Shown here piece after piece: positions 1-9,510 of a stretch of DNA of 64,000 nt. Positions within the stretch are counted from its first letter, which is position 1. Each line of letters begins with the position of its first letter. The notes under the pieces are model-generated. The model searched no databases. It was given only the letters and a program-made list of their open reading frames with translations, and had not been told where the DNA came from. This DNA comes from Catenovulum sediminis (GTDB lineage: Bacteria; Pseudomonadota; Gammaproteobacteria; Enterobacterales; Alteromonadaceae). Location: the NCBI RefSeq assembly GCF_007289895.1, contig NZ_CP041660.1, positions 2,480,001-2,544,000 on the forward strand. The letters run 5' to 3'. A program made the translations under genes and the position numbers.

Positions 1-1525
1 CATTTGCCATGGTTAGCTTCATATCTTCTGCAGTTTGAGCCGCACGTAAAATCACTTCCCGCTGTTTTTCAATGAGTTTTTGCATGTGCTGCATTGATTC
101 GTATACTTGATTACTACTTGAATGTGCTTCTTCATTACGCTGTAGCATGTTTTCGTTGGTTTGTTTTACATTCATAGACGCCGAGATGACTTGACCAACA
201 ATGCGATCCAGATTATCGATAAAACTATTGATCCAACGGCTCATATCACCTGTTTCATCATGTTTGATGCGATTGGCATCCAGTCTTTGTGTTAGGTTTC
301 CCTCACCTTCAGCAATTGTGCGAATAACCGATGTCATTTCATTTAAACGATTAGAAACTTTATTGGTGCCTAATGCCGAAAACAGATAGCAGCTAAAAAT
401 GGCTGCGCCGGCCGTTATGCTATTAACTGAAAGTAGAGATAAATCAGTTAAACTATGTAAACTGGTATTTAAACCGACAATCCCTGAGACCATGATTAGG
501 TAGATCTTATTGAGCGTTAAATTAATCGATCGGCGACGATAAACTTCTTCTAGATCACCTTCGCACATCATGCCCCAAACATCTTCTGAACCGGGTAATT
601 GGAAAGTTACGCCTTTACCAATAACAGGAATATGTCGATAGTCCGAATACCCTGGATACATGGTATATAGGTTTTCACCGTTGCGAATGGTTTCACGCAC
701 GCCCGGGTGTAATTGACCGGTGGCCGGATCAGTAAATCTAATTTCGAATTCAGTGTGGCGTTTAACCTGAACAACACCAAATCCAGTATTAATGCCCGAT
801 TTTAAGTTCTCACCATGGCTAAAGGTGCTGTCTTCAAAACGAGAGCGAGACAGCGCAACACCACTACGAATACTGGTATCAAAACGAGACTCGACCATGA
901 ATAAATAGTTATCGCCAGATTCAGGGTAAATGTGGCCAGCCTCACGCTGAATCAGGTCGCCCAATACATCGTTAGGCACTCTGGCTGCTAAGACTGCTTC
1001 AGCGTTGCCTGCAACTTTTATTGGCAGGTAAAACATTAGAGTGACTTCGTCGTGAAATTTTGAACTAGAAGGACCAATTTCCAGCGTTGTTTTGTCAATG
1101 TAAGGACCATGAAGGAAAGGTTTTTCCAATCCTTTTTGCAGCGCTGCCAACTGATTATGAGAGCGGCCAATTCGTGAATGATAACTGGTCGCTAGAACAT
1201 TGCCTTGTGGAGATATCAGCATGAGTTCACTGATGTCGATTGCATCTTCTAACTTTTTAAGCAGTAAACTTTGATTGTGTCGGTTGTCATCTAAGTTGAT
1301 GGATGCAGCAATAGACTGAAGATGCTCCCATTGGTTATTTGTCCAGTTTTGTAACAGCTTCACTCGAGTTGCGGCAATGCCCTCAAATGTCTGTTCGACT
1401 GTGGCATAGGTACTTTTGTTTACAAAACAAGACCAACCGAGCGCCAACTTTCCATTGCTGCCAAACCAAGGTAACCAACTTTTTTCTTGTCTGCTTAACT
1501 GCATCAATCTACTTTTTAATAGCAT
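1..1525 (-). CDS. Methyl-accepting chemotaxis protein, C-terminus cut by window edge
   Basis: An open frame starts at an ATG at 1525 and runs off the left edge (about 508 residues visible). It is a chemotaxis receptor that would pass a sensed signal to CheA/CheW. Residues ~45-280 look like a Cache-type sensor (SELMLISPQGNVLATS). Two hydrophobic segments follow at ~335-352 and ~368-388, then a HAMP region (EGNLTQRLDANRIKHDETGD) and the start of a coiled-coil signalling domain. There is no clear membrane segment before the sensor. With a two-helix hairpin after it, the sensor would face the cytoplasm, which is unlike the classical periplasmic layout. The conserved signalling tip lies outside the window. 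Family assignment is good; ligand unknown. Confidence 0.8.
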   Translation of the reverse strand, partial: MLLKSRLMQLSRQEKSWLPWFGSNGKLALGWSCFVNKSTYATVEQTFEGIAATRVKLLQNWTNNQWEHLQSIAASINLDDNRHNQSLLLKKLEDAIDISELMLISPQGNVLATSYHSRIGRSHNQLAALQKGLEKPFLHGPYIDKTTLEIGPSSSKFHDEVTLMFYLPIKVAGNAEAVLAARVPNDVLGDLIQREAGHIYPESGDNYLFMVESRFDTSIRSGVALSRSRFEDSTFSHGENLKSGINTGFGVVQVKRHTEFEIRFTDPATGQLHPGVRETIRNGENLYTMYPGYSDYRHIPVIGKGVTFQLPGSEDVWGMMCEGDLEEVYRRRSINLTLNKIYLIMVSGIVGLNTSLHSLTDLSLLSVNSITAGAAIFSCYLFSALGTNKVSNRLNEMTSVIRTIAEGEGNLTQRLDANRIKHDETGDMSRWINSFIDNLDRIVGQVISASMNVKQTNENMLQRNEEAHSSSNQVYESMQHMQKLIEKQREVILRAAQTAEDMKLTMAN

Positions 1526-1985
1526 GCTCAGGTGTACTCCTCAATCAGGTGTGTTTAATACGCGAAAACCCACAACCACCATACTGATGTTTTCTTACAT
1601 TTGATTGAATCGAATTTGCAACTTCGATGCCTGATTATATTCGGTATCTAAAATACCAATAAAATATGATTTTTATCAGTAATAGAAAGGGCTTGAGAAA
1701 CGCAATAAAAATAGGGGGTTGTCAGTACATTGTGATTTTGTGTTGCATTATTTTAGTGCGACAGATAATTATAAAATGAATTCGTCTAAAAACACGCATT
1801 GAATAACGCTTTAGATTTACTCATAGCTAGATAGCGTTTTTTTAACAACTATAACATTTTTGAAATGTCAGTGAGGTTTTATATTGGTGCAATAATTATA
1901 GGTCGCATTGTTTTGGTGCTATGTTTTCGTTTTCTTTGGTGCAAAGGAGGTGCAGGGGGAAGTGTTGGTGAGAGGTACAGGTGAG
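1526..1985. other. Intergenic region without a recognised gene
   Basis: This stretch of about 460 bp separates the chemotaxis receptor (minus strand) from the 3' end of the YebC-family gene (also minus). I see no convincing coding frame. It is AT-rich up to ~1930 and then has a purine-rich tract. It should hold the receptor promoter, but I could not pick a clear flagellar sigma-factor site by eye. It ends in a plus-strand terminator-like hairpin, listed separately. Confidence 0.5.
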
Positions 1986-2025
1986 AATGAATGGGGTTCT
2001 CGAATTGAACGCCATTCATTTTTTT
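1986..2025 (+). terminator. Orphan intrinsic terminator on the plus strand
   Basis: AATGAATGG (1986-1994) pairs with CCATTCATT (2012-2020), and GTTC (1996-1999) with GAAC (2007-2010), around a 7-nt loop. A run of T follows to 2025. The T-tract orients it for plus-strand transcription, yet no plus-strand gene lies upstream; both neighbours are on the minus strand. It may end an unannotated plus-strand transcript, or act weakly in reverse after the YebC-family gene. Confidence 0.55.
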
Positions 2026-2045
2026 GAAGATTTAACTAAATTTAA

Positions 2046-2768
2046 CTAAGCTGGAAATTCTGCATTATGATAAATTTCTTGCACGTCATCACAGTCGTTG
2101 AGCATATTGACAAACTTATCAAACATATCAACATCTTCACCTGTTATTTCAGTGTAAGTTTGAGGGTTAAATGTGATTTCTTCAATTTCAAAATTCGGAT
2201 TGTCAAAATTATCAACCAGCGCGGTTTTTACTTTGTAAAATTCTGTATGTGGGGCTAAAACAGTTATCATACCGTCTTCACTTTCAACGTCTGTGACATC
2301 CGCATCGGCCATTAATAATGCTTCCAATACTGCATCTTCGTCATCCCCAGCAAAAGCAAATACCGCTTGATGGTCAAACATATGAATGGCAGAACCCGGT
2401 GCGCCTAGTTTAGAATTAGTTTTGGTAAAACAATTTCGCACATCCGCAAAGGTTCGGTTTGAATTATCGGTTAAGCAGTCGACAATCACCATGCAGCCAC
2501 CTGGGCCAAACCCTTCGTAGCGAGCCGGTGCATAATCTTCACCTGCACCACCTTGCGCCTTATCTATCGCTTTTTCTATAACATGAGATGGCACTTGATC
2601 TTTTTTGGCTTTATCAATTAAACGGCGCAGTGCTAGGTTGGCATCTGGGTCTGGACCACCATTTTTCGCTACAACGTAAATCTCTTTACCATACTTTGAA
2701 TAAACTTTAGTTTTTGCGCCGTGAGTTTTTGCCATTGAGGCCTTACGGTTTTCGAAACTTCTACCCAT
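2046..2768 (-). CDS. YebC/PmpR family protein, YeeN-like
   Basis: This 240-residue protein matches the YebC/PmpR/TACO1 family over its full length. It has the N-terminal [14 protein letters not shown] start, the [19 protein letters not shown] helix, the [20 protein letters not shown] strand region and the acidic C-terminus [12 protein letters not shown]. The [16 protein letters not shown] segment resembles E. coli YeeN more than YebC, so this is probably the YeeN-type paralogue. The family was long described as DNA-binding transcriptional regulators. More recent work on relatives points to a role at the ribosome, easing stalls at proline-rich sequences. Nothing here decides between the two. 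It reads alone, with the kinase gene downstream on the same strand. Confidence 0.9.
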   Translation of the reverse strand: MGRSFENRKASMAKTHGAKTKVYSKYGKEIYVVAKNGGPDPDANLALRRLIDKAKKDQVPSHVIEKAIDKAQGGAGEDYAPARYEGFGPGGCMVIVDCLTDNSNRTFADVRNCFTKTNSKLGAPGSAIHMFDHQAVFAFAGDDEDAVLEALLMADADVTDVESEDGMITVLAPHTEFYKVKTALVDNFDNPNFEIEEITFNPQTYTEITGEDVDMFDKFVNMLNDCDDVQEIYHNAEFPA

Positions 2769-2865
2769 TCTGTCACTCTGTTTTTATATATTTAAAAATT
2801 GCGCTAATTTTAACGGTATTTGGGGTCATTAAGCCAGTTTTACTTTGTCTTAAGACAAAACAGCC

Positions 2866-5800
2866 CTAATCCATTAAATACTGGCTCAGTACCTTGTATA
2901 GCTCATCAAGCATAATCGGTTTCGCTAGGTGAGCGGTAAAACCCAGTTGCAAGTAACTTTCTATATCTTCTTCTAATACATTGGCCGTCAAAGCTAAAAT
3001 TGGTTTTTGATAACCGATATCACGCAAACGCACGCATGTACTGGGTCCATCCATCTGTGGCATTCTGATATCTAAAAGAATCAAATCAGGTTCTGGTTTT
3101 ATTTTATCCAATACTTCTAACCCATTATTTACCATAATAATGTTTGCGTTGGATGGTTCTATCAATGCTTGAATAACCGCCTGATTAATCAGTTCATCTT
3201 CTGCTATTAAGATGGTTTTACCTTTTAAATTGGGTAATTCAAGAGCAATTTGGGTGCCAGCGTCGGTTATTGAAGGTTTTAAAATGTCTGTGTCTAATTT
3301 AAGCGGTAAACTAATGTGGAATGTGGTAGGGTACTGATTGCAGCTGGTAACCGAAATATCGCCTTTCATCCGGCGTGCGAGCTTGGCTGCCAGCGTTAAT
3401 CCTAAGCCTGAGTAACCGTAAAGGTGGCGGGCGTCCATCTGTTGTTTGGGCTGAAATAGGGTTTCGATTGCCATCTGTGGTAAAGCGACACCGTTATCGC
3501 TCATTTCAAATTCAATTATTTGATTGGAGGATGTCATATCAGCATGGACATCTACTCGTATTTCAATGATTGCATTTTCTAATCGTTTAGCGTTGTAGTT
3601 GAGCAGATTATAGAAAATTTTATAAATTCTAGCTGGATCTCCGATGAAGTTCTTGTTGCACTTTTTCGTTAAGTCGAGTGATATCCTGACATTATTCATG
3701 CTAGCCGCAGGTTTTATATCTGCAATGACTCGTTCTATTTCTGTTTGTAAATTAAAAGTTTGGTATTTAAGTTTGAGTTGATTTTGGCTGAGTGACATAT
3801 AGTCAGTAATGTCGTCAATGGCTGCCAGTAAATTGCTTGCAGAATGTAATATACTTTGCGGCGAGACCGTGTTACCGGCGTTTTCTATCTGATTGTGTTG
3901 CATTTGTAAAAAGCCGGTAATGCTATTTAATTGGGTTCTAAATTCGTGACTAATATTGCCAATTATTGCACGATTTATCGATAATTCTAATTCGGTGCTA
4001 CGTCTGCTTTCTGCTAAGCGTAGTTGCTCCCGTTTTATCTCTGTAATGTCTAGATTGCTGCCAATAATCGCAATCGGTTCGGCAAATTTGTTAAATTCGA
4101 CAAAAGAGTCTGCTTTAATATGTTTTACACTGCCGTCAGTTGTTTTGATTCTAAATTCATCGTGCCAGGCTTCTTTGTTGTTAAACGCTTTTAACAGAGC
4201 TGTCTCAACACGCTCGATGTCATCTTCGTGTACATATTCTTTCCAAACAAGATAACTTAGTCCCTGATTTACTTGTGTATCTGGGACTTTATAAATATTC
4301 AGCATATTCGCATCCCATTCAAGGCTATCATCTAGTAGATTCCAGTGCCAAATACCGAGTGCTGCATTACCTGTAACTCTTGACATTTGATTATTTAGGG
4401 TTGCGAAACAACGTTTTTTATGTCGTTCCTGGTGACTAGTGTGGTAGGTCAGCAATAGACAGAAACTGAGTAACAGCATGATAACTAAAATTGTAGTGGG
4501 TATATTTGATAAGTAGCGAGCCGTTAAGTTAGCGGTAGGTAAAATTTGTATATTGTATTCATTGCCGCCAAAAGGAATGATATTTTCAACTTTGATTTCA
4601 GTTGCTGTGATTTGTTTGATATCTACTTTATTATCTACTGCAAATTGAAATATCACCTGCTCCTTCTGACTGAGGTAAAGGCGAATATCTTGCCAGTTGA
4701 TATTGTGATTATTTTTGTAGATCAGTTTTTCAAATGAGATGATAGCGAGCAGATAATTGTCATAAGATACCTGCCCGTATGGATTGACAATCACAAAATA
4801 AGCTTTTCCATCCGGCAGAATAAACCAATTAGAAGTCGCTGCAGAGAGGTTTAGTTTCGCTTTTCTTAAAGCCTGTTTTACCACAGGTAAATCTAACAGA
4901 GTATCAATATAATCGCTGATAATATCGTCGTTAAAGCGTTCTGCGACTCGTTTGATATTCTTATCTAAAAGTAAAATGCCTTCATACCAAGGTTGGTCAA
5001 ATAAATAGCTTTCAGCATCATTTTGCCAGCTTTCAGTATTGATATAGTCAGTAAAGTGCAATCGGTTTGCCATGCGCTGTAAAGCATTGTAGGAATACTG
5101 GTACTTGTGAGCTAAATCAGACTCAAATTGTCTAGCAATGGACTGAGTGTGCTGTTGTACGTTGGCCATTTCTTTTTTATGTATGGCTTGCCAACTAATA
5201 ATGCACATTGCACACAATGCTTGTGTAGCGATAGCCATGATCAACATATGACGTGTGATTTTAAAGCGTTCGCCATTATGCAGTGTCAGAAGATAAGTGC
5301 TTGAGCCCAGTATAAATCCTATGCTGGTATGTAAAGCCATTTGTGTGTAGTAACCCCAACCAAATGCAGCGCTGATATTGAGTAAATATCCAGCTAGTGC
5401 GACAAAGCTAAGAAATAGTGTGACTGCAGCTAATATAAATTTTGTTAAGAAAACTTGGTAAAAATTTTTGTATTTATCAGGCGTCGGAGTTAACACTAAG
5501 CTCATTAGGATAAAGCAAATAGCTGTATTTGGGGCCATTCGCCCCGGGTGGGAGGTAGCCTGTGTGATATAATGCTGCATAAACAGCTGGTCAATTGAAA
5601 AGTCGACGCCCGCTATATATTGAATTAGAGTTAAAGTTGCGATTAATGCTATAAAGCTGCAACAAAAGGTTTTGAGTAATTTGTTTGAGATGAGTAGCGA
5701 TAGACCCAATAAAATAAACCCTAAAGCGGTGTTGTATTGCATCGGGACCAGTGAGGGTAAAAGTTGAACCAGCGCGACCAGTTGCATGTGCCAACCAAAA

Positions 5801-5877
5801 ATGACTAAGCAACCTAAAAACACTATGAGCCAGCCAAAAAAACGTACTAGTTGCAATTGCACCACATTCGTATCCAT
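2866..5877 (-). CDS. Membrane-bound hybrid histidine kinase with PAS and receiver domains
   Basis: This 1003-residue sensor kinase has several membrane helices in residues ~10-230 and a presumed extracytoplasmic sensor (~235-455). A further helix (~460-477) is followed by a PAS/PAC region (~500-612). The kinase core has His644 in SHEFRTQLNSITGF and the ATP-lid motif SGLGLTLAAKLARRM. A C-terminal receiver (~886-1003) has Asp936 in LILLDIRMPQMDG. The H-box carries Gln where Pro is usual (RTQLN rather than RTPLN), but the phosphorylated His is intact. No Hpt domain or separate response regulator is adjacent, so its partner must be elsewhere. The stimulus cannot be inferred. Confidence 0.9.
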   Translation of the reverse strand: MDTNVVQLQLVRFFGWLIVFLGCLVIFGWHMQLVALVQLLPSLVPMQYNTALGFILLGLSLLISNKLLKTFCCSFIALIATLTLIQYIAGVDFSIDQLFMQHYITQATSHPGRMAPNTAICFILMSLVLTPTPDKYKNFYQVFLTKFILAAVTLFLSFVALAGYLLNISAAFGWGYYTQMALHTSIGFILGSSTYLLTLHNGERFKITRHMLIMAIATQALCAMCIISWQAIHKKEMANVQQHTQSIARQFESDLAHKYQYSYNALQRMANRLHFTDYINTESWQNDAESYLFDQPWYEGILLLDKNIKRVAERFNDDIISDYIDTLLDLPVVKQALRKAKLNLSAATSNWFILPDGKAYFVIVNPYGQVSYDNYLLAIISFEKLIYKNNHNINWQDIRLYLSQKEQVIFQFAVDNKVDIKQITATEIKVENIIPFGGNEYNIQILPTANLTARYLSNIPTTILVIMLLLSFCLLLTYHTSHQERHKKRCFATLNNQMSRVTGNAALGIWHWNLLDDSLEWDANMLNIYKVPDTQVNQGLSYLVWKEYVHEDDIERVETALLKAFNNKEAWHDEFRIKTTDGSVKHIKADSFVEFNKFAEPIAIIGSNLDITEIKREQLRLAESRRSTELELSINRAIIGNISHEFRTQLNSITGFLQMQHNQIENAGNTVSPQSILHSASNLLAAIDDITDYMSLSQNQLKLKYQTFNLQTEIERVIADIKPAASMNNVRISLDLTKKCNKNFIGDPARIYKIFYNLLNYNAKRLENAIIEIRVDVHADMTSSNQIIEFEMSDNGVALPQMAIETLFQPKQQMDARHLYGYSGLGLTLAAKLARRMKGDISVTSCNQYPTTFHISLPLKLDTDILKPSITDAGTQIALELPNLKGKTILIAEDELINQAVIQALIEPSNANIIMVNNGLEVLDKIKPEPDLILLDIRMPQMDGPSTCVRLRDIGYQKPILALTANVLEEDIESYLQLGFTAHLAKPIMLDELYKVLSQYLMD

Positions 5878-6070
5878 ATTCTTATTAGGAGATTATATTA
5901 GTTATTCTTATGCCTTTGCCCAAATTGAGAAGGTAAACCCTTTGAACAAAGGCGGTTAAATTCTAAAACCCATCTATTTTATTTAAGTGTAGTTAGTAAT
6001 CAGAATATTGCCGCGCAAACTTAAATAGATTCGAGACTGATTATACTCTCTATCTTATCAGGAGCTATTG

Positions 6071-6133
6071 ATGATTGGAGTACAAAAATTGTTTGCAAAA
6101 GATCTACAGACCCTAATAGATAGGTTAGAATAG
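6071..6133 (+). CDS. Possible 20-residue small ORF with strong ribosome-binding site
   Basis: A GGAG motif sits 6 nt before an ATG at 6071. The frame codes 20 residues (MIGVQKLFAKDLQTLIDRLE) and stops at 6133, 32 nt before the CvfB-like gene. It is amphipathic and helix-like, with no known match that I recognise. The ribosome-binding site is better than that of the following gene, so it could be a small protein or a leader that tunes translation downstream. Chance occurrence is possible. Confidence 0.3.
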   Translation: MIGVQKLFAKDLQTLIDRLE

Positions 6134-6165
6134 CTGCATTATATTTCAAGAATTATGGCGACCCA

Positions 6166-6990
6166 ATGATACAGCTTGGTCAAAGATATCAACTGGAAGT
6201 AGTAAAAGGTGCTGAAATTGGATTTTGGTTAGATGCAGAAAACCTTGGAGAGGTTTTTCTGCCGCGTAAATGGACAACGGAGAAAATAGAGCTGGGCGAT
6301 AAAGTCGATGTTTTTATTTACTGCGACTCAAAAGATCGGCTAACAGCGACAATGCGGCGGGTAAAAGCGCAAGTTGGTGAGTTTACCAGTTTAAAAGTCT
6401 CGGCTTTAAGTCCTTATGGTGCATTTTTAGATTTTGGCTTAGACAAAGATGTTTTGGTGCCGATGAGCGAGCAGCGCCAACCAATGGAAGTCGGGCGTTC
6501 ATATTTGGTGTATTTGTATTTAGATGAAGCCGGTCGAATAGCGGCATCAAATAAAGTCGATAAGTTTTTAGATCAGACGCCTGCTGAATATAAAACTAAA
6601 GAAGCGGTTAATTTATTGATACTCAATCAAACTGATTTAGGTTACAACGCGATAATTAATCATCAACATCGTGGTGTGCTATATGCGAATGAAGTATTCG
6701 AAAAGCTGACTTTTGGGATGCGAAAAAGGGGCTATATTAAGCAAGTCCGAGATGATGGCAAAATTGACTTAACCTTACAAGGTGGCAAAGAAACGCTGGA
6801 TAAGTATGCAAAACAAATTCAACGTTATTTAGAAAATAATAAGGGCTTCGCGCCGTTACATGATAAGTCTAACCCTGATGACATCAAAGATATTCTGGGG
6901 ATGAGTAAAGGCGCATTTAAAAAAGCAATTGGTGGTTTATATAAGCAAAAAGTTATCCGTATTGAAAAAGACGGTATTTATCTATTATAG
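6166..6990 (+). CDS. CvfB/YitL-type S1 RNA-binding protein
   Basis: This 274-residue protein is of the CvfB (conserved virulence factor B) family. These are RNA-binding proteins with several S1-like OB folds and a C-terminal winged helix. The N-terminal fold spans about residues 1-65. A second S1 domain follows (VSALSPYGAFLDFGLDKDVLVPMSEQ), then a third (~140-205). The C-terminal winged helix shows ILGMSKGAFKKAIGGLYKQ and ends GIYLL. Length is typical. The ATG at 6166 has only a weak ribosome-binding site. The gene is convergent with gdhA, the stop codons being only 7 nt apart. CvfB affects virulence gene expression in staphylococci; its role in gammaproteobacteria is poorly known. Confidence 0.85.
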   Translation: MIQLGQRYQLEVVKGAEIGFWLDAENLGEVFLPRKWTTEKIELGDKVDVFIYCDSKDRLTATMRRVKAQVGEFTSLKVSALSPYGAFLDFGLDKDVLVPMSEQRQPMEVGRSYLVYLYLDEAGRIAASNKVDKFLDQTPAEYKTKEAVNLLILNQTDLGYNAIINHQHRGVLYANEVFEKLTFGMRKRGYIKQVRDDGKIDLTLQGGKETLDKYAKQIQRYLENNKGFAPLHDKSNPDDIKDILGMSKGAFKKAIGGLYKQKVIRIEKDGIYLL

Positions 6991-6997
6991 CCTCTAG

Positions 6998-8344
6998 CTA
7001 GCCAATTCCCTGTGCAATCAATGCGCTGGCCACACGTTGAAAAGCGGCTTGGTTGGCGCCTTGTCGATAGTGGATATAACCATTATTCTTCTGCCCATAT
7101 TCGACACATTGAGCATGGATTTCTTGCATAATACTTTTTAGTTTGTTATCCAATTCAGCAAATGGAATGCTAGAAAAACTGGCGTTTTGCTCCATTTCTA
7201 AGCCGGATAAAGCAACCCCACCGGCATTGCTGGCTTTGCCCGGTACATGCAGAATCTTGTATTCTTCAAAAACAGCTATCGCTTTGTTGGTACAAGGCAT
7301 ATTGGCACCCTCTGCAATTAAAAAGCAGTGATTATCTTTTAAGTTTATCGCATCACTTTTTGTCAATTCATTTTGTGTTGCACAAGGCAGGGCAATGTCG
7401 CAGGGTATATGCCACGGCGTTTTTTTAGCGAGCCAGGTTTTGTCTTTTTGTCGCGCCAGCTCTTTAAGTTTGCTGGTTGAATCTTTCTCGGAGGCCAGCA
7501 AATCACCTATATTTTTGGCAGAAAAACCCTGCTTGGATTGCAAGGTCCCTTTGCTGGACGCCAAAGAAACGACTTTTGCGCCAAGTTCAATTGCTTTTTG
7601 CGCGGCGTGTAATGCAACGTTGCCACAGCCAGATATACAGATTGTTTGCTCCGTTATTTTTTTGTCGCACTGCTGCAATACTTGTTCAACAAAATAAATT
7701 AACCCATAACCTGTCGCCTCGGTGCGTACATGGCTGCCGCCAAATTCAATATCTTTACCGGTTAAAGCGCCGGTAAAATGATTCGCTAAGCGTCTGTATT
7801 GGCCAAAAAGATAACCAATTTCTCTGTTGCCGACGTTGATATCTCCGGCAGGTACGTCAGTGTTTTCACCGATATGGCGATATAACTCATTCATATATGC
7901 CTGACAAAATCGCATAATTTCTCTGTTGCTACGACCTTTGGGATCAAAGTCAGCACCCCCTTTACCACCACCAATTGAAAAACCGGTGAGTGCGTTTTTA
8001 AAGGTTTGTTCAAACGCTAAAAATTTTAAGATGGATTCATTGACCGTAGGATGAAAGCGGATCCCACCTTTATACGGGCCAATTAAGTTACTGTGCTGTA
8101 CCCGCCAACCGCGATTAATTTGTATCTCGCCGTTATCATCTTCCCAACAGACCCGAAAAGATATTATTCGATCTGGCTCGGTGAGCCTATGTAGTACTTT
8201 TTCTTGCTGATAGTCGGCAGAGTCTTGAATGGGGTGCAACACATCTTTAGCTAGATCCGATACAGCTTGTACAAATTCAGCCTGATTTGGATTTCGTTTG
8301 TTAAGCCAGTCATTAAATTCTTTAAGATTAAATTGTTTAGCCAT
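6998..8344 (-). CDS. gdhA: NADP-specific glutamate dehydrogenase
   Basis: A 448-residue hexameric-type glutamate dehydrogenase that aminates 2-oxoglutarate with ammonium and NADPH to give glutamate. The substrate-binding stretch GPYKGGIRFHP and the catalytic-lysine region GGGKGGADFDPKGRS are intact, as are DVPAGDINVGNREIGYL and the Rossmann-fold CISGCGNVALHAA. Length and order match the E. coli GdhA subfamily. A good ribosome-binding site (GGAG) precedes the ATG. It lies 68 bp downstream of anmK on the same strand but has no functional link to it. The coenzyme is inferred from the subfamily. Confidence 0.95.
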   Translation of the reverse strand: MAKQFNLKEFNDWLNKRNPNQAEFVQAVSDLAKDVLHPIQDSADYQQEKVLHRLTEPDRIISFRVCWEDDNGEIQINRGWRVQHSNLIGPYKGGIRFHPTVNESILKFLAFEQTFKNALTGFSIGGGKGGADFDPKGRSNREIMRFCQAYMNELYRHIGENTDVPAGDINVGNREIGYLFGQYRRLANHFTGALTGKDIEFGGSHVRTEATGYGLIYFVEQVLQQCDKKITEQTICISGCGNVALHAAQKAIELGAKVVSLASSKGTLQSKQGFSAKNIGDLLASEKDSTSKLKELARQKDKTWLAKKTPWHIPCDIALPCATQNELTKSDAINLKDNHCFLIAEGANMPCTNKAIAVFEEYKILHVPGKASNAGGVALSGLEMEQNASFSSIPFAELDNKLKSIMQEIHAQCVEYGQKNNGYIHYRQGANQAAFQRVASALIAQGIG

Positions 8345-8412
8345 AAGAGCACTCCTTTTATCCTTTATAAAGGATACGCCATTAAACTTAATTCAGACCA
8401 CTTACGCTCAAA

Positions 8413-9510
8413 TCAAGCAGGGTATAAGCAACCTAAAACCTTTGTTTTACGCGCGCCAGTTACCTGTGGCAGGTTGGCTGTGATTTTTTCTCTGAAGCAA
8501 TAGGCTAGCCAGGCGAAACATTGTGATTCTACCCAGTCTGGATCAATTTTAACCGCAGCTGAAGAGGCGATAGTAAAATCATCACTTAAAGCTTGTTGTA
8601 AGCTCGCTAACAGTGCTTTGTTATGTGCGCCGCCGCCGCATACCCAAACATTACCATGTTTGATTTTAGTGGCTATTTCTTGCGCAATAGTAACACAGGT
8701 AAATTGCAGTAAAGAGCGCTGCACATCCACAGCTTCGATATCAAAATTTGCTAATTTTGTTTGCAGCCACGCTAAGTTGAAGTATTCCCGACCCGTGCTT
8801 TTAGGGGGGGCTTTGGCAAAGTAAGGATCATTAAGCAGTTTTTGTAATAGTTGTTCACTGACTCTGCCTTGCGCTGCCCATTCACCGTTTTTGTCATATG
8901 CTTTTTGTTGTTGCAGATTTATCCAGTCATCCAGCAGTGCATTACCCGGCCCTGTATCATAGGCCCCTAGCAATTTTCCGTTTTCATCAAATAGACTTAG
9001 GTTGGCAATTCCACCAATGTTTAATAATACTTGAGGTTGATTTGCTGGGGGTAATATTTGTTGATGAAATGCGGGCACTAAAGGCGCACCTTGACCGCCT
9101 GCAGCAATATCCGCACTGCGAAAATCACCGATGACATCGATACCGGTTAATTCTGCTAACAAGGCGTAATTGCAAATCTGCACGGAAAAGGGCGAGCTTA
9201 GATCAACGCAGTGGCGGATTGTTTGTCCGTGGCAGCCAATTGCATTTACCTGGCTGCTATCTATATTGCTTTTTGCAAGCAGCGCCTTAACTGCTTTTGC
9301 GTACAAATGTGCTAACTGATTTGCGAGCAAGCCCGTGCGGATTATTTCATTATCTGTTGCTTGGTAGAGCGAAACAATTTGTTGTTTTAATTGAGCTGAA
9401 AATTCTAAGAAATAGTGTTCGGCAGGTTGCATCTCTGGTGAGAAGCCAACCAAACTGGCATCGATGCCATCAGCACTGGTGCCTGACATCAAACCAATAT
9501 AATAAGGCAT
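8413..9510 (-). CDS. anmK: Anhydro-N-acetylmuramic acid kinase
   Basis: This 365-residue sugar kinase converts 1,6-anhydro-MurNAc plus ATP to MurNAc-6-phosphate in cell-wall recycling. The N-terminus has the family motif GLMSGTSADGIDASLV. Other marks are GCHGQTIRH, DVIGDFRSADIAAGGQGAPLV (with the catalytic-Asp region), LNIGGIANLS, and GAYDTGPGNALLDDW. Length is normal. Its ATG overlaps the stop of the upstream M23 peptidase gene by one base (TAATG), which suggests translational coupling. That pairs recycling of wall fragments with a probable wall hydrolase. Confidence 0.96.
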   Translation of the reverse strand: MPYYIGLMSGTSADGIDASLVGFSPEMQPAEHYFLEFSAQLKQQIVSLYQATDNEIIRTGLLANQLAHLYAKAVKALLAKSNIDSSQVNAIGCHGQTIRHCVDLSSPFSVQICNYALLAELTGIDVIGDFRSADIAAGGQGAPLVPAFHQQILPPANQPQVLLNIGGIANLSLFDENGKLLGAYDTGPGNALLDDWINLQQQKAYDKNGEWAAQGRVSEQLLQKLLNDPYFAKAPPKSTGREYFNLAWLQTKLANFDIEAVDVQRSLLQFTCVTIAQEIATKIKHGNVWVCGGGAHNKALLASLQQALSDDFTIASSAAVKIDPDWVESQCFAWLAYCFREKITANLPQVTGARKTKVLGCLYPA

